Both the position numbers and the translations under genes were made by a program. 64,000 nucleotides of DNA from Holothuria scabra (lineage: Eukaryota > Echinodermata > Holothuroidea > Aspidochirotida > Holothuriidae), in assembly GCA_037179385.1 (NCBI GenBank), contig CM074195.1, positions 5,636,438 to 5,700,437 on the forward strand. The letters are read 5' to 3'. Positions 38,131-49,601 of this stretch are shown here, one piece after another. Numbering within the stretch: the first letter of the stretch is position 1; every line of letters starts with the position of its first letter. Under the pieces are notes generated by a model, which saw nothing but the letters and a program-made list of their open reading frames with translations, did not search any database and was not told where the DNA came from.

Positions 38131-38329
38131 ACCACCCCTCTAAAATGTTTCAGTGGCAAGATATCAATAAAACACTACTTTTTGACCTTTTGACCCTTTC
38201 CAATTATTTTGGTTAATGTACCAACATTTTCACCTCCTACCAATCTAACTTATCCTAAAATGATGCCACTGCTTGAACAACGGATACTGAGTTACAGCTA
38301 CTAACAGAAATTCAGTTTTTGGCCTCTGG

Positions 38330-38557
38330 TGATCACCAGTGACCTTTGACCTCCACCAAAAACGATAGGGCACATCTACTCCACAACATCTACATACATA
38401 CCAAGTTTGAAAAAAATTGATCACTTGGTTATTGAGTTATCGCACCACATACCTCGCATTCCAATCCGTCATACACACACACACACACACACATACATAC
38501 GCCAAGGTGACTGCATAGGTTCCTTTGTTACACAAGGAACCAAAAATGAGGGCAACA
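38330..38557 (+). repeat. One 145-type unit with (CA)n tract and terminal hairpin
   Basis: A single unit (gtgacctttgacctccacca, then caagtttgaaaaaaattgat) leads into a (CA) tract at 38473-38496, gcatag, and the hairpin ggttcctt-tgttacac-aaggaacc followed by aaaaatgag. Confidence 0.75.
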
Positions 38558-38559
38558 CT

Positions 38560-40125
38560 TTCAAATCAGAGGAACTTTTAGCTGAGAGACCCAAGGCAAA
38601 GCCGAGGGTCTTTCAGCGCATATGCTTGACATCATAGCTTGTTTGAATCGGATGTAGATCGAGACATGGGCACCATGTACCTTATTCCCTATTTTAGCAT
38701 GGATCAGCCAATCAGAGGTCCCACTCCTAACTTGCAATAGGGAATGGCTGCCACTTCAACAATCTCTGTATACAGTACCTCTTTTTTGTTTTCTCAGACA
38801 AAACAAGAAAGAGATGACAACTTGTGAAGTGAATTAATCATCCCATTTCTCAAATGAAAAGTAAAATCATTTCATCTGCTTGTTTATTTTTTTGGTCTTC
38901 AAACAGTTTTCATGAAATATTACCCTCCCCTCAAATGGCTCCAAGTTGTTGGACGTTCCTCTCTTCCCTGATTGAATAGCTTGAATTAAGGGAAAGGGAA
39001 ATCCTCAAATCCATCACTTCTTTTTCTTTCATAGGGAGGGACAGATGAGACTGCTGTAATATTTTCTGTTCCATTCAGAATTACTGTCATGTTTTTCAAT
39101 TATTATTTATTTTTGTAGCAAGGGCGAAAGTTGAGAGTTTTTACATTTTCTGGTGCGTATCTTTCTCCAATATTTAACACAAAACTGTTCCATCATAAGG
39201 TGAAATCCTCCTTTACACCGTTCTGTTTCAATTACTGAAGTGTCCCTCAAGCATTCTTCAAAGGCATTGTTTTCAAGAAGCACATACTTAAAAGAAAATT
39301 TAATAGTTCCAACAAAATGTCAAGTCCTTTTCGAGACATATTCCCCAATTCAGCTAGCATTTTATCAATCTAAATTTAGTTTGTTTCATACCATTCATAA
39401 ACACGAAAATTAAAAACAACTTCATTTTTAGAAATTGGAGACAGATCTGTTGGAGGCAGTACTTGAGTTTTTGGATCTTAGCAGTGGCTTGCAGCAACAT
39501 TTCAAAGAAACTCAGACAGCAGGGCATGTAGACTGAAGATTAAACATGACCATAAAATCTTCCTTATAAGACAATTTTCTTCCTCAAAACTTTCTAAATA
39601 GAGAAAATTATGGATCACAGGCAGGGGTGGCCCCAGGGTATTTAAATTGGGGAGGGGGCAGATCATGAGTTGAGTGCTCATTTGTCTTTTTTCCTTCTTT
39701 TCCTTTTTTCACATTTTCTTGCAAATATGGTTCATGTAATTAAGTGGAGAAACTTTTCCTTTTATGAGCAAAAGCAGTCATCTCCAACTTACAGTATTTT
39801 ATGAAAGCAGCCAAATTTCATCTTATTTCTCTTCCAAATATCTTTGCATGACATTTCAGGCCTTTAATATTGCAAATTCAAGGGTACAGTACTTATTAAA
39901 CCAATGAAATTCTGGTGAATTTCAAAATTTCCTCATAACCAGAATGCAAAAATGCATTGAGGTTTCGATGATACGTACATGCTCTTTTCAATAAAATGCT
40001 ACATTTCTTGTAACAACTGGTGCCCAAAATCATCTTTGTCTCCACCTGTAAGTAACTGCTTTTTCTTTTAACCAAAACATTTCTATATTCAAAAAGCCAA
40101 ATTTCATACTGTACCTTAAGATATT
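38560..40125. other. Non-coding, a repeat D fragment only
   Basis: AT-rich, with no exon or inverted-repeat element seen. The interval 41885-42865 is similarly empty apart from a fragment of the TAGACC element near 42555. Confidence 0.4.
39755..39900 (+). repeat. Dispersed repeat D, fragment
   Basis: Only the left part is seen: ttatgagcaaaagcagtcat, atttcatcttatttctcttc and atttcaggcctttaatattg. Confidence 0.45.
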
Positions 40126-40129
40126 CTGC

Positions 40130-41880
40130 AAACAAGGTTTTCAGAGTTTGATGCCAGGTGACACCAGATGTCCATTGACCTCCACCAAAAACAACAGGTA
40201 CAGCACTTTCAACTCACCATTACATCCATATACTAATTAGGAAATTCATCCAAGTTTCCTACCTTAAGATATTTCATTTTGACAAGGTTTTCAAAGTTTG
40301 ACCGATCATGACCCCAGATGTCCTTTCACCTCCACAAAAAAAAAAAAAAAAAAGCCTGATACACCATCTTCTCACCATAATTCATTCACATACTAATTTT
40401 GAAATCCATCCACCTTTCGTACCTTGAGCTATCCTAAACAAGTTTTTCTGAGTTTGACCCCCTATGATCCCAAATGACCTTTGACTGCCACCAAAATCAC
40501 AAGGGTTCTTCCTTACATCATAACGCATCAATTAACATATCAAGTTTGAAATCAATCCAAGCTTTCTACCTTGAGATATAGTGTAAACAAGGAGTTCGGG
40601 GTTTGACCCCATGTGACCCCAAATGACCTTTGATCTCCAACAAGATTTATTAGGTTTTTCCTTACATCCAAACGCATCTACATATCAAGTTTGAAATGAA
40701 TCAAAGTTTCCTACCTAGAGATATAATGTAAAGAAGGATTTCAGGGTTTGACCCCACATGACCTCAAATGACCTTTGACTTCCATGAAAATATATCGGGT
40801 TCTTTCTTACATCATAACGCATCAACGTATCAAGTTCGAAGTGAATCAAAGTTTCCTACCTTGAGATATAGTGTAAACCAGGATTTCGGGGTTTGACCCC
40901 ATGTGACCCCAAATGACCTTTGACCTCCACGAAAATATATCAGGTTCTTTCTTACATCATAATGCATCAACCTATCAAGATTGAAATGAATCCAAGTTTC
41001 CTACCATGATGTTTCATGTAAACAAGGATTTCAGGGTTTGACCTCCTGTAACCCCAAATGACCTTTGACCTTCACCAAAATCAATAGGGTTCTTCCTAAC
41101 ATCATAACCCATCAACATATCAAGTTTGATATTAATCCACGTTTCCTACCTTGAGATGTAGTGTAAACAAGAAGTTCAGGGTTTGACCCCATGTGAACCC
41201 AAATGACCTTTGACCTCCACCAAAATTTATTGGGTTTTTCCTTACATCATAACGCATCAACATATCAAGTTTGAAATTGATCCAAGTTTTCTTCCATTAG
41301 ATATCGTGTAAACAAGGATTTCGGGGTTTGACCCCACGTGACCCCAAATGACCTTTGACCTCCACCAAAATCAATAGGCTTCTTCCTTACATCATAATGC
41401 ATCAACCTATCAAGTTTGAAATTATCGAAGTTTTCTACCATGAGATATCGTGTAAACAAGGATTTCGAGGTTTGACCCCCTGTGACCCCAAATGACCTTT
41501 GACCTCCACCAAAATCAATAGGGTTCTTCCTTATATCATAATGCATCAATATATCAAGTTTGAAATTAATCCAAGTTTCCTGTCTTGAGATATTGTGTAA
41601 ACAAGGATTTGGTTTTTTACCCCCTGTGACCCCAGATGACCTTTGACCTCAACCAAAATAAATAGGGTTCTTCCTCTCAGTATGGGGTATCTGTGTACCA
41701 AGTTTGAGAACTGTCAGATTTTCCCTTCTCAAGATATCGTGTAAACAAGCAAAATGTCACAAACACACACATACATGCACATACACACATACACACACAC
41801 CCACGCGCACACACATATATACATACACACACACGCCATCATGAATGCATAGGTTTCTCTTTTCATCGAAACCAAAAGCA
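40130..41880 (+). repeat. Long 145-bp tandem array with (CA)n tract and terminal hairpin
   Basis: About eleven units. The marker word aaatgacctttga occurs near 40166, 40316, 40472, 40621, 40766, 40911, 41056, 41201, 41346, 41490 and 41634, a period of 144-150 bp. Unit words are tatcaagtttgaaat, gtttcctaccttgagatat, gtgtaaacaaggatttc and tgaccccaaatgac. The array ends in an imperfect (CA)n tract at 41760-41835 and a hairpin, ggtttc-tcttttcatc-gaaacc, in the same context as the other arrays. A chance minus-strand frame (41265-41549) spans two units. Confidence 0.85.
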
Positions 41881-42865
41881 ATGTCACATGACTCTCAAGA
41901 GCCAATAATACCATTGCATTTTTCTTTCAATTACACAAATAATTAGACCATAGATACGTAACTCGTTTACAGCTACAATACAAATCATGATCGAGGAAAA
42001 ATAAACTTACACTGAGCATTGCTGCAGAAAATAAATGAACTGTGGAAGCCTAACGTCCATAGCTAAGTGTGGAAGTAATTTAATAGACTTGTGTTCAAAA
42101 TATGTACTGTATAAACACTAGGGCTGTGACCATTTAGAGACTGATCGCTAAACGATCGCAAGTGGATTAAACATTTAATAAAAAGCCACTTGCGATTAAT
42201 TGCAAATCCCATTTTTTTTAATGACTCTCGGAATATCTGCAAATTTCTGTCAGTCCATTGTCCATTTGCTGTCGATCAAAACCTTTTTCCTTTTTTCACT
42301 TGATCATGTTTGAACCAGTCTCTCTTGTCGGTGTGTCAGTGCTCAGCTGCCGCAGCGAGTCAGGAAGTCTTGTAATGGAACTCACATTTACTGTTCATAC
42401 AATAAGTCTATGTTAATTAGCCTAACAGCAATGCTCCAAGTTACTGTATGATAAAGAGCTGTACTTAACAAACCACGATTAACAACAAAACGACCACAAA
42501 ATCATAGGATTAAACATATAGGTATTTCACTACACATTCAAAGCCTGAATAAAGCAAAGGATTGTGGGACATAATTCATGTACCCTTTACTGCAGTGAGT
42601 TTTACCAGGACATCTCAAGTCAAGAGTAGTAATTTGTTCTCAAATTGAGGGGGTCATTACCTCATTTGCAAAAATTCACGGCATGAAATTCAACATCAAT
42701 GGGCAATTTCTCAAATACTGGGAGAGACATCCCCATCTCTGGCCCCAATTGCCACCCATGTTGCAAATTATTAACCATTATTTAATCCCAAATTGGTAAC
42801 TAAATGTCAGGATTTTATTTCAGCAAGGAGACAATTATGGCAATGGGAGTAATTAGCTTAAAAGA

Positions 42866-43420
42866 AGGGTTTAAGGTCACAACAGGATTTAGTATGTTAG
42901 TGGGGTACTTATTTTGAGCATTTCAGTGAAATTTGCATTGAAATGCGATGTGTGGTTCCCAAGATATGAGTACGTAAAGTTTTTACATTTTCAACAAAAG
43001 GTGAACTTGAAGCAAGCACATATGACATCACATCCCCACATTAATGGGCAGTCTTTTGTTTTTCTATACTGGATTTTCTCCTCAACAATCCCATATTATT
43101 AAAATGTGATTGTATAAGTGGCATAAAAATTTTACAACTTTGCATCCCCCCCGGGAAGGTCATACTCCTATTAACTTCAAGGTTAACACAACAGTCTGAT
43201 AAAACAAAGGAAAACAAAGCATTCCTTGTCAATCTGAGGAAGTGATGTAAGCTGTGCTGCCCTGCAAACTCACTTTTGAACACAAATCTACTGACTTCAT
43301 TTACTGATATCTCAAGAAATACATGTCCAATTTAAATGGAACTTTCACCACGCTGTGTAGATTTTGTTCGTCTTTCACATATGAAAATTAAATTTTTGCT
43401 TTGACTTCCCCTTTAATAAA
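42866..43420 (+). repeat. Dispersed repeat B, full-length copy
   Basis: A copy of about 555 bp. Its two ends are imperfect inverted repeats of each other: gtgaaatttgcattgaaatg with agatatgag near the start, and the reverse complement of gatatctcaag with atttaaatggaactttcac near the end. It has a fold-back layout like a non-autonomous DNA element and no open frame. The right end is cccctttaa. Confidence 0.7.
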
Positions 43421-44250
43421 AGTCATCAAACAAACCTCATCAGTCTCAGCATTAACCATCTAGACCCATGCATAGCTATGTACAAGGCTCAGAGAAAAGA
43501 GAAACGGGCAGCACTATACAGCCACCAAGCAACACCAGACAAACTGAGAATATAACAACTATTTCTGGCCTATAACTACAGTGCTCCATCTTCCCATCCA
43601 AGCTATTGAGTTCTTCAATTTCAATCCACCAACTTCATTTATCTTTTATTCAAATAACTGAGGAGATGGCTGTATCGCCACCGCCATTCAAGCAATCACT
43701 TTGACTTCCTGCTCTTTGTCCATCCGTTAAATAACAAGTCACGTTCCACTTGTTTTCTCTTGTTGGTTTACCAATTTGTCAGCACTGACCTCGGCAAAGT
43801 GATGGTTGAAAACCTGCACGATATGCAGTGACAAAGACTGACCTTGCTTCATTTAAAGCGACTTTCGGCTTTCATGAAAGTCACATTGCCCCGTGGTGAA
43901 CAGAATACCAAGATGCCATTTTTGATACCATTTTGAGAGTCCACTCAGAGGAATAAAACTAATAAACTTACTGCAGTGCATGCAGGTTTCTAAAATTAAA
44001 GAGAGTCTGAATTACAGTAAGCCATAATTGGCTGACCAGGTAGGAGACCCCAGCCTTATACTTGTGGGTGGCATTACAGTGCTAAATTTGTTACAACAAC
44101 CAACAATCATAGCTGTAGTCGCCCCATGAGATAAGTTTCTCCAAATCTTGCAAACCTGCTTCAAAGTTTTAAATAGACATGATAAGTCCCAAGTGACAAA
44201 GAAAACAATAATTCAACCATTAGTTTAGGTCATTACGATAAAGTACGAAC

Positions 44251-44318
44251 CTCGTTTTCAAAGTCGTTGACAACCATTCACTGTGCTTATGAAAGCTGGT
44301 CAGCCACGAGGCAATTTC
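44251..44318 (-). CDS. CAMTA: CAMTA exon, CG-1 domain N-terminal part
   Basis: This 68-bp exon encodes EIASWLTSFHKHSEWLSTTL followed by KT and the first two bases of an Arg codon. It matches the early part of the CG-1 domain of animal CAMTA proteins, where the pattern is EIAxxLxxFxKHxEWLxTxxKTRP. It starts after a pyrimidine-rich acceptor (tttccgtttcacag, read on the minus strand) and ends at a gag/gttcgt donor. It leaves phase 2, and the next exon at 23310 supplies the missing base plus a Pro codon. CAMTAs are nuclear transcription factors: CG-1 binds DNA, and later domains (IPT/TIG, ankyrin repeats, IQ motifs) are not in this window. The conserved segment just before it (HRWNTNE-like) should be in an exon above 44318; I looked for it up to 64000 and did not find it. 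Too short to appear as a long open frame. Confidence 0.9.
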
Positions 44319-45049
44319 CTGTGAAACGGAAACAAGAGGAAAGTGAATAAGTGAGGTAGAAGAACGATTTAATCTTGACGATGAAATAAATCATCGATGA
44401 CAAAGCAAAAGAAGAGGTAAAGATCTGATGAAAAATAAACTGGAGCTGAGAGCGATTTCTTTCAGCCCATTAATGAAAAACAGAGATAACACAAGTATGT
44501 CCCTTAATATAATATACACTTAGAGAGATCCTCTTGTGTGTGTGCATGCTCTTAAAGGCAGCAGATTCTGGGACAAAACATATACGTATCTTGTGTGACA
44601 ATATGATCTCCTTTTACTTACAATACAAGCAGTATCAATTTTTTTTCACCTTTCTTACGTGGTAAAACCACTTCTGACCAGGGAATGGGGGAAATTTGAA
44701 AAAAAAAAATCACTCAAACTGGATAAGCATCCACTCTAAATTGGAGCAGGACCATGGCTTAAAACATTATAACCAAATGACAGTAATTTCAAAACATCAC
44801 ACAATTAAAGCCTGTGCAAGTATACATACATGGAACAGCAATCACATTCATCCAACTTGGATGATTTATCAGCATGAGAACCCTCAAAATGTTCTTAAAG
44901 AGATGTTTTAGGAATGTTCAAATGTATTTTTGACCCTAACAACACAATGCATCTTTTTGGGCAAGTAAAGCATGATGGTGCGCCCTCCAGGCTCTCCCTT
45001 CAATATGTCCATCCCATCATGCTACGTATACCGCCGGGGCCTTGCAGAA

Positions 45050-45553
45050 AGATTACCGCAGGTATGAAGTAGGTTTACATATAAATGAAATGGCCATGTA
45101 GATTAATTTTATCCAAAGGTTTTAGCAACTTAGCTTCCACGCAAGATCTACCCTATCAAGAAAACACTTGTTACAGGTCAAAATTACACAGTAGAACCAG
45201 GTCTATAGACGAATCTGATTAGCGCTTGTCTTTGGTGACTGATTACGGCAGGTATAAAGTAGGTTTACATATGAATGAAAAGGCCATAAGGAGGGGCCAT
45301 GTATAGATTTATCCAAAGGTTTCAGCAACTTAGCTTCCATGCAACATCTACCCTATCAAGAAAACACTTGATAAAGGTCAAAATTACACAGTAGAACCAG
45401 GGGGCCGTTCCACAAAGAGTTACACACGATCTTAAGTATGATTTACTGTTGGCTTAAGTATGGTGAATCAAACTTAAGATTGTGCATAACTCTTTGTGGA
45501 ACCGCCCCCAGGTCTATAGACGAATCTGAATAGCGCTTGTTTTTTGGTGAATG
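45050..45553 (+). repeat. Tandem duplication of about 190 bp
   Basis: 45052-45240 and 45241-45553 share attaccgcaggtat (attacggcaggtat in copy 2), gtaggtttacat, tttatccaaaggttt, atctaccctatcaagaaaac and gaccaggtctatagac-side sequence. The second copy is longer by the 106-bp insertion and its target duplication, plus a small indel. Confidence 0.85.
45402..45507. mobile_element. 106-bp inverted-repeat element with 5-bp target duplication
   Basis: Ends are GGGCCGTTCCACAAAGAGTT and the inverse of GGGCGGTTCCACAAAGAGTT. It is flanked by CCAGG on both sides. The neighbouring duplicate at 45191-45210 has the empty site (gaaccaggtctatag), which confirms the insertion. Inner inverted words cttaag recur, so it is nearly palindromic. 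Confidence 0.85.
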
Positions 45554-45554
45554 T

Positions 45555-47394
45555 AGGCCACCACTAGTGGGGTCCATCAGCCCAAAACCATTTTCATTAA
45601 TTGTTTACATGAATTTCAAACCCTCATATTTAGTGAACTTGGGAAATTTAAGATACAATTTAGGTACAACCATCCATGATAGAGGCAAGCAAGGAAATCG
45701 AAAGATTTAAAGGTGATGGACCCCAGTTATAGCCGACTGAAATCAGACCATCACTTGCTGTCCGGATTCGTGTATAGATTGTGAATGATGGTGTGGTCAA
45801 TTAAGCTTACTACATGTACACACTCTGTACAGTATCTTAGGTAAAAAAGTTGGGCAGCTCTTCAGAAGAAATTTGGATATTGCAAAATTTAGGGGAAGCT
45901 TGTTATTGCAGTTGAAAATGGGGACAACAGGTGGGCCCCTCTCCTCTCCCCTTCCCCCCAAGATCATTTCCTCCACCAATGACTCGATCTGCACCAATAA
46001 CTTCTTCTTCGGAAGCTTTATCAAAGGTGTGCATAATGTAGGTCTATGATTCCCCAAAGCATAATGAAGGTCTATGATTCCCCAAAGCAAGATCGACACT
46101 ATATAACACATTTGTGTTGGTGTGTTGTTAAACCCCATCTAACTAACTCACTAACCCAAAGCAAGATCTGTATTTACTGTGCCCGGCTGTCCATACTGGC
46201 CAGTTAGAAAAATGATCTTTATTTCCTTAAGGGAACATGTCAAAATTCTATGGCTGCAGCTGCCTCATATCAGCCATGCTTTGTTGGTACATAGGCCTAG
46301 AATACAATAAACAGGGCTGCCATCGTAATGTGTATATATCGTAGCAACAAAGGCAGGGTTGCAGCTGTTGCAACTTGGCTACTTGACATGCATGGCTAAA
46401 ATAAAATGAAAATCTTGTAAACAGAATGTTATTTATGAGTATCATCCCCTATATCCTTTCTTAACTACGTACTCAACAAAGTGCCCTAAAGTACCCAATC
46501 ACATAGAATACTTTTACAGTGCTAAACATTTTCTCTGGTACTGCATACAGTAGTATTGTAACTAATGCATAAATAATACAATATATATTCACTACTATAT
46601 AAAATACAATCAAACATGAGGCTAAATAATCGTTTCTTCTGTCAAAAATGATGCTATGCAGCCATTAGAATATTTCACTCATTATGACAGCTTGAGTATT
46701 ACATGATAAAGAGATTCCTTGGTATTAAATAAAAGGGAAGGACAATATACACCAAGTTTATCAATCACAAAAGAACTTGGATCAAATGACGACTTTTGAA
46801 AATAAACAAGCAGTGCAAGAGACAATATTCCAGTGGAGTGTGACTGACTCTCTCTACATACTGTGTGCTGTGATGAAACAAATTGTGTGAATGTTGTATG
46901 CATATGATGTTTGAAGCAATAATGTGTGCATGCATGGTCAAGCTTACTGAGTCAATTTATATGCATTTTGAATTTTCTAAAATGATGTCTCATGTACATC
47001 AGTCTGTCACAGTACATACAGTGTTAAGTAGATGAGAGATTTGTGATAATGTGTCATTGTTTGGGGAAAGGGGGTGGAGAGAGAGGAGATCCGAAGGAGG
47101 TTTATAGAGAAATAGAAGGCACTTTATGAGTACCAAAAAGTGCTGTGGAAAATTTACAAAAAAAAAGAATGAAGAATGGATCGACAGTAAAAATTTCAAC
47201 TCCCATCTTCTAGGTTCAGCAGAAATAATTGTATAATAATTTGTGATGTCAGTTTTTCATAACTCCAAGTTCTGGATGCCCCTTTTTTCTTCTTCATTTT
47301 GTTTTGGAATATTTCATGAAAATTTACACTGAGCTATTTTAGCTCACCCCTTTGCAAATGAATGCATCACGCTGCATTGATCACTTCTAGAAAC
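45555..47394. other. Non-coding, nothing recognised
   Basis: The 113-codon minus frame at 45797-46138 covers the small tandem duplication and has no domain. I searched for the upstream CAMTA exon here and up to 64000 without success. Confidence 0.4.
46020..46092 (+). repeat. Short tandem duplication
   Basis: A 35-bp unit (gcataatgtaggtctatgat, then tccccaaa) occurs twice; the second copy reads aatgaag. Confidence 0.7.
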
Positions 47395-47755
47395 CTTAGG
47401 AATTTGATACCAACACAAAAAAAAAGGTCCCAAATGAGAAGCTTTTTCTCTTCACACATGCTGAAAGGGAGGATGCAATGAACCAAGACTGAAACAGTTG
47501 AAGCACACTATCCTGTTTTATGAATGGCTGTTGAGAATCATGTGACAATACTATAATTTCCTCCTCGATTGTGGTATTTTCCAGGAGTATTTACAGCGTA
47601 CAGTAGTTTACCTTGAATATGCAATATATTTTAGCTGAAATATCACAACAAAAGATATTTGGAACAGAATAAATAAGAATAAAACTGTCAAATGTATTCT
47701 TTCCAAATAAGCTTGGGCTGACTGTTTTAACCCTTTAAGCTTGACATGACGTATG
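47395..47755 (-). repeat. Dispersed repeat D, reverse copy
   Basis: Reverse complement of the family: atcctgttttatgaatggct, gagaatcatgtgacaatac, ccttgaatatgcaatatat, and ends ttaaccctttaa. Confidence 0.6.
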
Positions 47756-48644
47756 TGCACCAAGTGAGGCTTTGGATCACTAAACTTGGTTAAAGCATGT
47801 CAAGTTTCCCACTGTCATTGTATCCTACTTTCCACATTTTTGTAATTCAAATATGCATGTGCTATGTAAACTCATACGCAATAAGATCCCAACTTATTTC
47901 CCAATGGTATTACACGAATCAATCACTCCTTAATTCTCATGCATATAACAATAGCTATGAGGAAGATACCTGAGTGAAAGCATGCATCCATGGAACAGAG
48001 GCTTCTAAAGTCAGCACTGGTACTGATACAGGACTGTGAACATATTGTACATATGTGTATGTACTGAAATGGTAAAAATTTGCGTCAGAGGGACTGAGCA
48101 AAAGGGGACATGCACCCTGATGTTTTCACAATTTTTTTTTTTTATAACAGCTTAAGTCTGCACCTGTGCCTTAATTGAGTTTTACATTTTTCAGGATGTG
48201 GTACAAATCACACACTCCAGAAGATAAAGAAGGAAGTATAAGATATGTGGGTACTTTTTTTTAAACTTTAATGTACGTATATTATCAAGGTGTGCAAAAA
48301 ATCACAAGAATGATTTGGGGTACGTGATGGTGCGCAATATTGCTCTCTGGTGCCTCAAAATTCAAGGCCAGACAACATCACTATGGTCAATTCATTGGGG
48401 CATGCCAGGCAAAAATGTCTCTAAGGAGTATGACTTGTATAGTCACTGCCTATAGAGAAAAGTTTCTTGTCCTGAATAAAAATTTTGCTTTTGTTTATTT
48501 TTAGCCCACAAAGTAATATATAATGTTTCCCTTCACTTGAGGGATACCTTTTCAAAACCCTTTTATCCAGGTAAACAATTAGTCCAGAGAGAAAATTACT
48601 CAGTATGCTGGAGCAAAATTACTCATCAAACTCTAATTGTTCCT

Positions 48645-49104
48645 TTAAAGGAGAAATTTTGGCCAAAATTTTATTTTCACATGTGAATTAAGAATATGCA
48701 CAGGGTGGTGAAATTTACATTCAAACCAGACATGTGTTTCTTGAGATATAACAGCAAATGAAGTCACCAGATTTGTGTTTCAAAGTAAGCTTGAGGGCAG
48801 CAGAGATTATCACTTCTTCTCATTGACATGGAACTGCTTTGTCTCCATTTGTTTTTTTTAGACTGCTAAGTTGAGCTCGACGTTAAACGGAATAGGACCT
48901 CCCCATGGGGAATGCAATGTTTAAAAATTTCTCTAACCACTTATGCAATCAAATTTTGATAATATCTGACTGTTGAGGAGGACAGGTTGACAGGTTGACA
49001 GGTTGTAAACTTTAAAGAAAAGCAAAAGACTCTTCATTAATACGATGATATGATGTCATATGTGCTTGCTTCAAGTTCACTGTTTGTTGAACATGTAACA
49101 AATT
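48645..49104 (-). repeat. Dispersed repeat B, left part, split by the DIRS element
   Basis: It opens TTTAAAGGAGAAATTTTGGC and matches the reverse complement of the repeat at 42866-43420. It is continued after the DIRS element at 55637-55755. The region about 48970-49010 has a small triple repeat of gacaggtt. Confidence 0.8.
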
Positions 49105-49143
49105 CCCCAAAACTCCCTGGTTTGGGAGTCTATGAGCTCCGAT

Positions 49144-49266
49144 ACCTACCTCCTATTGACCTATGTATATCGTTATTGCCCGCATTAACCGTCTGGCAAA
49201 AACCTAATAACACCGTGGTAACCTAATAACCTAATGAGGGCGCGCTATACCCTAGCTACTTCCTTC
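49144..49266 (-). repeat. DIRS 3' inverted terminal repeat
   Basis: This is the partner of 55498-55619 in inverted orientation. It is preceded at the outer side by a unique 39-base end (49105-49143) that starts cccc and contains a small hairpin, actccc-tggttt-gggagt. Confidence 0.93.
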
Positions 49267-49502
49267 TACGTTTTGGCCGACCCATGGGACCTAGCCCCAC
49301 GGGAAAAAGCCAAACACACACACACAAAAGAATTACCCCCTTAAAGAGCTTAAGCTACACAAAAAGAAAAAGGACCGAAAGGCCCAGTCTCACCTTCGGC
49401 GGCCGACCAGGGGCCGGCAAAGTCTTGTACCGACGTCATTGGAGCTGGAGATGGCCGCAGGAGAGACCTGTCGGAGTCCTAGGGGTCGGGAGGCGGGAGG
49501 TG

Positions 49503-49597
49503 AATAGGAGGTAGGTATCGGAGCTCATAGACTCCCAAACCAGGGAGTTTTGGGGAGTCTATTTCGCTCCTCCCTACCTCCTATTGACCTATGTATC
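49503..49597 (-). repeat. DIRS internal complementary region (joined copies of both termini)
   Basis: Bases 49503-49555 are the exact reverse complement of the left end (49105 to about 49157). Bases 49556-49597 are the reverse complement of the right end (about 55595-55636). The join gggg/agtct at 49555-49556 is what would form if the two termini met in a circle. In DIRS elements this region is thought to template circularisation of the cDNA. It starts just beyond the recombinase stop codon. Confidence 0.93.
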
Positions 49598-49601
49598 CAG
49601 G

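Larger units (their letters stand above)
23311..44250 (-). other. CAMTA intron of about 20.9 kb
   Basis: This is the interval between two CAMTA exons whose split Arg codon joins correctly (AG + A), so it is read as one intron. It contains tandem arrays, SINE-like copies, TTAA-type short elements, a possible antisense promoter at 25.0-26.2 kb and no other recognised coding exon. The donor is gttcgt at 44250 and the acceptor ends in cag at 23311. Intron status is inferred from exon order and phase. Confidence 0.85.

Noticed and set aside
40130..41760. CRISPR-like regular spacing
   Set aside because: The units are contiguous 145-bp tandem copies without unique spacers, in animal DNA.
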